Source of the DNA: Kiritimatiellia bacterium
GTDB taxonomy: Bacteria > Verrucomicrobiota > Kiritimatiellia > SLAD01
NCBI GenBank assembly: GCA_007126995.1
Contig: SLAD01000157.1
Location: forward strand, 1-18,252
DNA: 18,252 bases
Direction of reading: 5' to 3'
The notes under the pieces: generated by a model
Databases searched by the model: none
What the model saw: the letters and a program-made list of their open reading frames with translations, nothing else
What the model was told of the DNA's origin: nothing
Translations under genes and position numbers: made by a program
Shown here: one piece after another, positions 12,632-18,252 of the stretch
How the letters are laid out: every line of letters starts with the position of its first letter
Numbering within the stretch: the stretch's first letter is position 1

Positions 12632-13924
12632 ATGGCGGAGAAGAAGCTATTAGTGGTTCAAGTTGCGGCCCTGAGCGCCGATATCGCGCAGCGACTGGGT
12701 AACGTGTCCGGCTTGGGAGACTTCGCCCCGATGCAGGCGGCGTTTCCGGCCGTAACCTGCACGGCACAAGCGTCTTTTCGGACCGGTCAGCCTGCGGCGC
12801 AACATGGCATGATCGCCAATGGCGTATATACGGATCGCCTTAAGAAGATCATGTTTTGGGAGCAGGCCGCCTCCTTGGTCGAAGGGCCGCGCATCTGGGA
12901 TGATTTTCGTGCCCAAGGTGGCCGGGTCGGTCTGATGTTTTGGCAGCAGAGTTTGGGGGAGCGGGCGGACCTGATCGTGTCGCCGCGCCCGATCCATAAA
13001 CATAGCGGCGGGATGATTCAGGACGTGTACACCGAACCGCGCGGATTGTACGCGACCTTGTGCGAGAAAGTTGGCGGGCGCTTCAACTTGATGAATTATT
13101 GGGGCCCCTTGGCTTCGCGTAAATCAACCGACTGGATCGTCGAGAGCATTTGTGCCGTGATGGATATGCCGGAGCAGGCGCCGGACTTGTTGCTCACCTA
13201 TCTGCCGCACATGGACTACGACTTGCAACGGCACGGCACAGAACACAAGCGCGTGGACGTGGCGATTCGGCAGATGGCAGGCTATCTCGGGCGTCTGGCT
13301 GGGCAGGCGAAGAAATGTGGATACGAAATCCTGATTGCCGGCGATTATGCGATCACTGATGTGAGCGAGGGTGCCGTCTTCCCCAACGGCGCGTTGCGAA
13401 CCGCGGATTTATTCTTCACGCAATCGGTGAAAGGAATGGCGTATCCCGACTTCTTCGCCAGTCGCGCCTTTGCGATGGTTGATCATGAAGTGGCGCATGT
13501 GTATACGCGGGACGAGGCGGCGCGTGATGAAGCGCGCGCCGTCTTAGCTGAGCTGGTTGGGATTGAATCGGTATTGGATCGCGAAGCGCAGCGGGCGCTG
13601 GAGATTGATCATCCGCTCAGCGGCGATTTGGTGTTGGTGGCGGCGGACGGCTATTGGTTCGCCTATCCGTGGTGGACCGACCGCGCGGAAGCGCCCGATT
13701 TCGCGAGTCATGTCGACATCCACAACAAACCGGGCTTTGATCCGTGCGAACTGTTCTTCGGCTGGCCGCCGGGCTCCGTCAGTCAGGACACCACCAAGGT
13801 GCGCGGCTCGCACGGACGAACCGGGCCGAGCCGCGAAGTCGCTTGGGCCAGTTCTGTCGATCTGGGGCAGCCGTCGGATACGGCGGCACTCGGACGCGCC
13901 GTGCAGGCGTGGTTAGGCGCTTGA
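12632..13924 (+). CDS. Alkaline-phosphatase-superfamily phosphodiesterase/nucleotide pyrophosphatase-like protein
   Basis: 430 residues with GGGAG before the ATG. It belongs to the type I phosphodiesterase/nucleotide pyrophosphatase branch of the alkaline phosphatase superfamily. FPAVTCTAQASFRTGQPAAQ (about 38-57) holds the Thr nucleophile region; YLPHMDYDLQRHG gives the D-x-x-x-H metal pair; VDIHNKPGFDPCELFFGW gives the late metal His. The usual second-site motif SDHG is replaced by GDYAITDV. A similar pattern (xEYGIT) is known to me from a cytosolic COG1524 subfamily, so it may be subfamily-specific rather than a defect. No signal peptide, hence cytoplasmic. It is probably co-transcribed with the photolyase. 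Substrate unknown; nucleotide or isoprenoid-type phosphodiesters are both possible. Confidence 0.8.
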   Translation: MAEKKLLVVQVAALSADIAQRLGNVSGLGDFAPMQAAFPAVTCTAQASFRTGQPAAQHGMIANGVYTDRLKKIMFWEQAASLVEGPRIWDDFRAQGGRVGLMFWQQSLGERADLIVSPRPIHKHSGGMIQDVYTEPRGLYATLCEKVGGRFNLMNYWGPLASRKSTDWIVESICAVMDMPEQAPDLLLTYLPHMDYDLQRHGTEHKRVDVAIRQMAGYLGRLAGQAKKCGYEILIAGDYAITDVSEGAVFPNGALRTADLFFTQSVKGMAYPDFFASRAFAMVDHEVAHVYTRDEAARDEARAVLAELVGIESVLDREAQRALEIDHPLSGDLVLVAADGYWFAYPWWTDRAEAPDFASHVDIHNKPGFDPCELFFGWPPGSVSQDTTKVRGSHGRTGPSREVAWASSVDLGQPSDTAALGRAVQAWLGA

Positions 13925-13988
13925 ACGACGCGGTGATTTGTAATGCGTCTATTTTAGGTTTCGGAATAAACTGACGTGGCCGATACAA

Positions 13989-14743
13989 TTAGAGCGATCG
14001 CGTGATCACGTCGTTCAGAATGTTTTCCAGCATCTCCTGACGTCCGCTGATCCGTTGCGGTTCGCCTTTTTCGGCAGCGTATTTTCCAGTGCCTTCAAGT
14101 CGGTCTTGTCGGACATGATGGCTTTGCCCACGCCGCGCCGGTAACCGGCGTAGCGTTGCCGCACGAACTGGTCCAGTCGCTTGTCTTGTTTCAGGGCGTC
14201 CGCGATGATCAGTCCTCGCGCAAAAGTGTCCATGCCGCCAATATGCGCGTGGAAGAGATCTTCAAGATCGAACGAGCCGCGCCGCAACTTCGCATCGAAA
14301 TCGTATTGATGCGTGGATGGCTCTTTCGGTTTAGGTTCGATGAAGAAGCGGCCTTTGAACCCGATCTTGCGACCATAATCAACCGACATGTGCAACATGC
14401 GCGCAAACTGTTCCCGCTCCTGTTTCATGTCGGTATTGATCAGTGCCGCGTACCCTTCGCGGCCGCCCCAGAAGACATAGCCCGTGCCGCCCAAGGCCAC
14501 GGTTGCGTCCATGGCGCGCCGGATTTGTGCGGCGGCATGTGCGAAGACAAGCGGGTCAGGATTGGTGGCCGCCCCGTGCGTATAGCGCGGATGACTGAAC
14601 AGATTGGCCGTGCCCCAGAGCAGCTTTACGCCGGTCGACTTTTGCAGCGCCGCCGCTTGGTCAACAATCGTGGCCAGCCATTTGTTGGTCTGGGCGATCG
14701 AATCGCCTTCAGGTGCGATATCGCGATCGTGAAAACACCAATA
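13989..14743 (-). pseudogene. xylA: Xylose isomerase pseudogene (5'-truncated, internally deleted, frameshifted)
   Basis: XylA would isomerise D-xylose to D-xylulose. The fragment opens abruptly at YWCFHDRDIAPEGDS (14743 downward), lacking about the first 100 residues. It reads well through LLWGTANLFSHPRY, FWGGREGY and FFIEPKPKEPSTHQYDFDA. It then jumps to KLRRGSFDLEDLFHAHIGGM, skipping about 90 residues that hold metal ligands (the EANHATLAGH and DTDQFP regions). The join lies in the repeat TTCGATGCG (14291-14299 on the complement), consistent with slippage between two 'FDA' codon runs. Near the 3' end a run of A's at 14082-14085 appears one base short. In the other frame the proper ending resumes (KYAAEKGEPQRISGRQEMLE... 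to the stop at 13989). Three separate lesions make it non-functional. Confidence 0.88.
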
Positions 14744-15292
14744 GCGGGCGTGCGGTTGCGTTTCGTCGATGCGGACGGGGCATTGCTGGATGGCGCCGTG
14801 GGCATCGTGGATCGTTTAGCAATGGTGAAGCGCGCGCGGGTTCATGCGTTGCAGGAATCGGTTCGATGGGGCGATTCGTATCTATTTTTTGTGACCCCGG
14901 GCGTGACGTCCTGGATGGTGCCGGTGGTGGATGGGTATCGACTGATCGGCGGCGTGATCGGCGGTGAGGTGCTCGCGGAGGCGGTGGGGGACGATGGGCA
15001 GGAGTCGATCGAGCATTTGGTGCAACACGGCGCCACCGTCCGCCATGCGCGTGAATATCTCGAATCGTTGGCGGTATGGCCACCGTCCCGCTGCCGCGAG
15101 GCGGCGGAGTACCTCTATCGTTTGGTCTACGATGTTTAGGGGTTGAAGCCGACTTTATTGGACGAGCAGCGCGAGCGCACCTTGCAGCAGCGGCAGATCG
15201 CCGAGGAGATTCATCGCCGCAAACGGGCGGATGATCGCACGTCCTCCATGGATGAGGAGCAATTGTTGTTGTCCTTAATCCGCGCCATCGAC
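14744..15292 (+). pseudogene. AraC-type regulator with PocR-like sensor, pseudogene fragment
   Basis: The plus frame starts at the exact point where xylA breaks off (AGVRLRFVDADGALL). It reads through LFFVTPGVTSWMVPVVDGYR, LIGGVIGGEVLAEAVGDD and REYLESLAVWPPSRCREAAE, then hits TAG at 15137-15139. In the same frame beyond the stop it continues GLKPTLLDEQRERTLQQRQI and EEQLLLSLIRAID. Together this resembles the ligand-sensing and linker part of AraC-family regulators common in Verrucomicrobiota and Lentisphaerota, where ...QQR-IAE-IH-RK... is typical. The C-terminal AraC DNA-binding domain is absent; a further frame change near 15292-15300 is suspected. The N-terminal part is also gone. A single C-to-A change (TCG to TAG) would explain the stop. 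Confidence 0.7.
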
Positions 15293-15420
15293 GCTTGGCT
15301 CGTGCGCCGACCCGCGCCTGAACAGGGGCGGGTAAAAGAGATGAACGACCACCGCGCAGCGCCTTTGCGACAGCGCTTCTGTCTCTTCTCATCGCACCAA
15401 TCTATCACGGATTTCGACGG

Positions 15421-15456
15421 TTACTGCGCCCGATCGAATGTGGTAGGGCGCAGTAA
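15421..15456. repeat. Long-stem hairpin, REP-like
   Basis: A perfect 11-bp inverted repeat (TTACTGCGCCC / GGGCGCAGTAA) with a 14-nt loop; GTAG (15443-15446) precedes the right arm. No T tract follows on either strand, so a simple terminator is unlikely. It may be an inverted pair of REP-type units, like the GTAG-associated palindrome at 8749-8777, though the stem sequences differ. Confidence 0.55.
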
Positions 15457-15581
15457 GTTCACGACCATCATGTAATTAACATCACACCAAACAGGCTGCG
15501 ACCTATTCGGCTTACATTGCGTTCAAAGTCTTGAATACGGATACCATTGACCTCATCAATTCGATTGGTTTGCGCTCAAAA

Positions 15582-15601
15582 AATGTCACACGTGTGACAT
15601 T
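15582..15601. promoter_or_regulatory. Perfect 20-bp palindrome, candidate operator
   Basis: AATGTCACACGTGTGACATT is exactly self-complementary. A gapless dyad of this length and base balance is typical of a binding site for a dimeric repressor or CRP-like activator (TGTCACA/TGTGACA half sites). It lies in the gene-free stretch, pointing at no intact gene. It may be a leftover control site of the destroyed sugar locus, or the regulatory site of an unrecognised small transcript. Confidence 0.6.
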
Positions 15602-15836
15602 GTTTTGGTAAGCTCGGAGGCAAGGTGTGGGAAGGCTATAGGTCGCAAACAAAGCCCTGAATGGAATCGGCTTACGTAATGTTGAGGTCGATGCCCGCTG
15701 AAGCCCAACCAGATTTCACCGGCACCGGCACCGCAGAGTCTTGTCGGCGGCATTTACGAAAACGAAGCAGCGGGCCGAATGCTATATTCACGCATGCTGT
15801 AGCGTTGTGATTAAAGACCAAGCGCATGCGCTAACT

Positions 15837-16502
15837 CTACCGCATGGCGTTGATCATACCGGCTAGGCGACCTGCGCCAAAGCCATTATCGATGTTCACG
15901 ACGGCAATTCCTGCGGCACAACTGTTGAGCATGCCGAGCAGCGCTGTCAGCCCCTGAAAGCTAGCGCCGTAGCCGACGCTAGTAGGCAATGCGATGACGG
16001 GTTTATCGACCAGCCCGCCGACCACGCTGGGGAGCGCGCCCTCCATGCCCGCGGCGACAATGATCACGTTGGCTTGCCGGATGATGTCGATTTGGGCAAA
16101 CAGGCGATGAATGCCCGCCACGCCCACATCGAATACGCGCTCGACGCGATGGCCCATCAGTTCGGCCGTCAGGGCGGCCTCCTCGGCAACGGGGATGTCG
16201 GTTGTGCCGGCGGTCAGTACGAGAATGAATCGATCCGGGTCGGGTTTGGCTGAACTTTTTCGGACCGTAATGAGTCGGGCCGATTCGTGGTACTCGGCTT
16301 CGGGCACCTTGGCCTTGACGGCCGCATAGGTCGCGGCATCCGCGCGCGTGGCCAGCACGGAGTGCGAGCCCTCGTTCAGCTTTTCAACGATGGCGGCCAC
16401 CTGGTCCGGTGTCTTGCCCTCACAGAAGACCGCTTCGGGCGCGCCGCAGCGCGCGGGGCGACCGGTGTCGACCTTGGCAAATCCCATGTCGTCAAATTGC
16501 AT
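15837..16502 (-). CDS. larB: Nickel pincer cofactor biosynthesis protein LarB
   Basis: 221 residues. LarB carboxylates and hydrolyses nicotinic acid adenine dinucleotide, the first step towards the nickel-pincer nucleotide used by LarA. Seen: FAKVDTGRPARCGAPEAVFC at residues 8-27 (a LarB hallmark), EGKTPDQVAAIVEKL, and the AIR-carboxylase (PurE)-like half with VLTAGTTDIPVAEEA, GHRVERVFDVGVAGIHRLF, AAGMEGALPSVVGGL and LPTSVGYGASF. The start is eight bases after the larA stop, with AGGGA as ribosome site. LarC and LarE, needed to finish the cofactor, are not in the window. The gene is slightly shorter than typical LarB (about 245), lacking some N-terminal residues. Confidence 0.94.
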   Translation of the reverse strand: MQFDDMGFAKVDTGRPARCGAPEAVFCEGKTPDQVAAIVEKLNEGSHSVLATRADAATYAAVKAKVPEAEYHESARLITVRKSSAKPDPDRFILVLTAGTTDIPVAEEAALTAELMGHRVERVFDVGVAGIHRLFAQIDIIRQANVIIVAAGMEGALPSVVGGLVDKPVIALPTSVGYGASFQGLTALLGMLNSCAAGIAVVNIDNGFGAGRLAGMINAMR

Positions 16503-16510
16503 CAGGATCC

Positions 16511-17800
16511 CTATCGATGCGCAAACTTATCGCGGCTGGTCCAGAGTCCGGTCGATGGCGAACTAATAAAGAAGACTTCTTCGCCGTCCGGCATCGTGTT
16601 CCAACCTTCCTCCATGGTTTCCGGGTTGTAGCGCGCCAGCGCTTCCTGCGGATCGGCATATTCGTAGTGCACTTGTTCAATCTCGGCTTTGCTGAGTCCG
16701 CCCGGCGCGTAACGTATGGTGAAGCGTCCTTCCGTTGATCCGTGCATCAGGTGCGCTGTCCCGTTCGCCATTTCCTGTAGATCGGTCTGCGTGCGATATA
16801 ACTCGAGAACCTTGTCCGTGCCACAGTAGCCGTATTTGCGAATAATCGCATCGATCTCGGGCTGCTCGCCAAAGCGTTCAACGCCGGGCGCGATGATCAG
16901 CAGTTCCCCGCCATCGGCCATGGCCATACGGGTGCGATAGACCGCCTTATTTGCGACCCATGTGGCGTGGAACTCGTCCGCCTGCATCACGGCTACCATT
17001 TTCTTCACGGGCTGATCAAAGATGGTGATATTCTGCGCTCGGCTGCGCTTGGCGGCCATGAGGTAGGTATCCAGGTCGTCCCCGATGTATACTCCGCTAT
17101 GCACGAGTTCATTCGCGGCATCACGCTGCATGGTCACCTGCAGGTAGACGTGCGGCAGTTGGCTGAGGAATTGCTCCTCGGCCCAGTTGTAGCAGGCGCG
17201 CAGCGGTGTGATGAGATTGCCGAGGTTGTTTTCGATCCCGTAGACGCCCGCCGCGATATGCGATGCGCACAGCGTTTCTTTGCCACCCAACCCGATGAAG
17301 TAGTTCTTGTTGTGATTGGCAAATCCGAGCACTTCGTGGGGAACGACGTGACCGATGTTGATGATCAAATCCCACTGCTCGGTGACGGTCATCGTGTTGA
17401 GGTCAACCGGGATTTCCCAGTTCGCTTTACCTGCCGTGGTTTCTTCGACCAGCGAGGCCGGGATCACGCCCACGCGGGTGCAGCCGTTGCGCCAGTCGTG
17501 GGCGTGGATGCGCTCTTCCGGAATGCTGCCGAACATCCATTGGTTGTCCGCCTCCGTGTGCGGCACATGCTGGCCGAGCGTGGGGATGACATGCACATCG
17601 CAGTCGGGTCCCAGCAGCTTATAGAAGGTTTCCGTAATCCAGCCGGCGCCACTATGCGCCCGCGTGATATCCGGTGGCAGCAACAGCACGCGCTTCAATT
17701 CACACGGAAGACGTTCGCGGGCCTCATCGAGCAAGCGCTGACACATCTGCTCGATTTCACTGCGACTAATCGACTCTTTCTCTTCGTAGAACCAGGGCAT
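16511..17800 (-). CDS. larA: LarA-family nickel-pincer racemase/epimerase
   Basis: 429 residues with AGAGGAAG before the ATG. LarA-type enzymes racemise or epimerise 2-hydroxyacids by hydride transfer to a Ni-pincer cofactor bound to a Lys. Seen: LLPPDITRAHSGAG (residues 40-53), TLGQHVPHTEAD (H78), and VVPHEVLGFANHNKNYFIGL with H155 and K165, followed by H181 in GGKETLCASH. The spacings H155-K165 (10) and H155-H181 (26) equal those of His174, Lys184 and His200 of Lactobacillus LarA, so the catalytic set appears intact. The surrounding sequence differs from lactate racemase (no GYSGG loop), and related proteins act on malate, hydroxyglutarate or gluconate. The substrate is unknown. Neighbours gnd (26 bp upstream) and larB (8 bp downstream) make an operon. 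Confidence 0.88.
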   Translation of the reverse strand: MPWFYEEKESISRSEIEQMCQRLLDEARERLPCELKRVLLLPPDITRAHSGAGWITETFYKLLGPDCDVHVIPTLGQHVPHTEADNQWMFGSIPEERIHAHDWRNGCTRVGVIPASLVEETTAGKANWEIPVDLNTMTVTEQWDLIINIGHVVPHEVLGFANHNKNYFIGLGGKETLCASHIAAGVYGIENNLGNLITPLRACYNWAEEQFLSQLPHVYLQVTMQRDAANELVHSGVYIGDDLDTYLMAAKRSRAQNITIFDQPVKKMVAVMQADEFHATWVANKAVYRTRMAMADGGELLIIAPGVERFGEQPEIDAIIRKYGYCGTDKVLELYRTQTDLQEMANGTAHLMHGSTEGRFTIRYAPGGLSKAEIEQVHYEYADPQEALARYNPETMEEGWNTMPDGEEVFFISSPSTGLWTSRDKFAHR

Positions 17801-17826
17801 AGTGTGCTTCCTCTAGCAGTGTGATG

Positions 17827-18252
17827 TTAGACGATGTAGCTCGAGGCCGAGGTGCTTCCACCGCGCCCGGTCCAGTTGGTATGGAAGAATTCCCCGCGCG
17901 GGCTGTCGATGCGCTCGTAGGTGTGCGCGCCGAAGTAGTCCCGTTGTGCTTGCAACAGGTTGGCGGGCAGACGGGCAGCGCGGTAGCCATCGTAATAGGC
18001 GAGGGCGGCGCCGATGGCCGGCATCGGAATGCCCAGTTTGATCGCTTGCGTGAGCACGCGTCGCCACGCGGCCTGTGAGTTTTCCACCGCCTGCTTGAAG
18101 AACGGGTCGAGCAACAGGTTGACCAGATCGGGATTTGCGTCAAACGCGTCCTTGATCTTGCCGAGGAAGACCGACCGGATGATGCAGCCGCCGCGCCACA
18201 TCAGCGCGATGCCGCCGTAGTTCAGGTTCCAGCCGTACTCGGCCGCCGCGGC
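17827..18252 (-). CDS. gnd: 6-Phosphogluconate dehydrogenase, decarboxylating, C-terminal part
   Basis: The last 141 residues of Gnd; the 5' part lies beyond the window edge. The enzyme converts 6-phosphogluconate to ribulose 5-phosphate, CO2 and NADPH. YGWNLNYGGIALMWRGGCII and RSVFLGKIKDAF are the conserved all-helical C-terminal domain motif, followed by LLLDPFFKQAV, LGIPMPAIGAALAYYDGY, and LLQAQRDYFGAHTYERID. The tail GEFFHTNWTGRGGSTSASSY is the standard C-terminal substrate-covering segment. The stop lies 26 bp before larA, so both are likely on one mRNA. Placement next to a LarA homologue suggests a sugar-acid pathway. Confidence 0.95.
   Translation of the reverse strand, partial: AAAAEYGWNLNYGGIALMWRGGCIIRSVFLGKIKDAFDANPDLVNLLLDPFFKQAVENSQAAWRRVLTQAIKLGIPMPAIGAALAYYDGYRAARLPANLLQAQRDYFGAHTYERIDSPRGEFFHTNWTGRGGSTSASSYIV

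Larger units (their letters stand above)
15293..15836. other. Gene-free stretch after the regulator pseudogene
   Basis: About 540 bp with no supportable gene. It may contain decayed 3' sequence of the AraC-type regulator at its left edge. It holds a long-stem hairpin (15421-15456), a perfect 20-bp palindrome (15582-15601) and a 12-bp palindrome AGCGCATGCGCT (15821-15832) right after the larB stop. The flanking genes both end towards it, so no adjacent gene needs a promoter here. Small frames such as the one from 15662 have no recognisable content. Confidence 0.6.

Noticed and set aside
14156..15139. Long plus-strand open frame (327 codons) taken as one gene
   Set aside because: Its first 590 bases are antisense to clear xylA sequence; only the part from 14744 onward reads as a protein family.
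14709..15392. Minus-strand open frame of 227 codons
   Set aside because: Arg/Pro/Ser-rich composition typical of the reverse strand of GC-rich coding DNA; no family resemblance, while the opposite strand holds the regulator remnant.
15143..15475. Separate 110-codon gene
   Set aside because: Its first 50 codons are the in-frame continuation of the regulator after the TAG; the rest looks random and includes a hairpin.
15821..15832. AGCGCATGCGCT palindrome as larB terminator
   Set aside because: Gapless dyad forming only a 4-bp stem with a CATG loop, and no T run directly after it.
16967..17824. 285-codon plus-strand frame opposite larA
   Set aside because: Antisense shadow; larA has conserved catalytic residues on the minus strand.
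1..18252. CRISPR arrays, tRNA/rRNA genes, insertion sequences, phage genes, defence systems
   Set aside because: No repeat-spacer pattern, no tRNA or rRNA sequence, no transposase or integrase motifs were seen on either strand by eye.

Overview
The window looks like chromosome of a Gram-negative bacterium of the Planctomycetota-Verrucomicrobiota-Lentisphaerota-Kiritimatiellota group; Verrucomicrobiota or a close relative is my best guess. The reasons are an H-X9-DG pseudopilin-type protein, an outer-membrane beta-barrel with a C-terminal Phe, remnants of an AraC regulator with a PocR-like sensor, and a microcompartment operon of a kind known from these phyla. This placement is inference; no rRNA or other phylogenetic marker is present.

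Left part (1-4497): the 3' end of a GPH-type sugar:cation symporter, an H-X9-DG protein without its pilin N-terminus, an outer-membrane protein on the minus strand, then a small SnoaL-like protein and a biotin-protein-ligase-like protein on the plus strand.

Centre (4494-11076, minus strand): a compact nine-gene bacterial microcompartment (BMC) operon. In transcription order it reads RpiB-DeoC fusion, tandem-domain shell protein, BMC-H hexamer, BMC-P pentamer, CoA-acylating aldehyde dehydrogenase, PduT-like BMC-T, two more BMC-P pentamers, and phosphopentomutase DeoB. The chemistry fits the class that locus surveys call sugar-phosphate-utilizing (SPU). DeoB would make deoxyribose-5-phosphate or ribose-5-phosphate from nucleoside-derived sugar 1-phosphates. 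DeoC would split deoxyribose-5-phosphate into glyceraldehyde-3-phosphate and acetaldehyde. The dehydrogenase would trap the acetaldehyde as acetyl-CoA inside the shell. Points that stand out are an encapsulation-peptide-like helix lying inside the RpiB-DeoC fusion, an RpiB domain with Asp at the usual catalytic Cys, a PduT-like shell protein with Ser at the usual Fe-S Cys, and a REP-like perfect hairpin between the BMC-H and BMC-P genes. No phosphotransacylase, alcohol dehydrogenase, nucleoside phosphorylase or regulator for the BMC is in the window.

Right of the BMC, a divergent plus-strand pair encodes a photolyase and an alkaline-phosphatase-superfamily protein. From 13989 to about 15292 lies gene wreckage: a xylose isomerase pseudogene (minus) joined back to back with an AraC-type regulator pseudogene (plus), both lacking their 5' ends, as expected if one deletion removed the start of a divergent xylA/regulator pair. 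A gene-free stretch of about 540 bp follows, with a long-stem hairpin and a perfect 20-bp palindrome resembling an operator.

Right end (15837-18252, minus strand): an operon gnd (partial), larA homologue, larB. It encodes 6-phosphogluconate dehydrogenase, a nickel-pincer racemase/epimerase-family protein, and a cofactor biosynthesis enzyme. The neighbourhood suggests a sugar-acid rather than a lactate substrate, but this is unproven.
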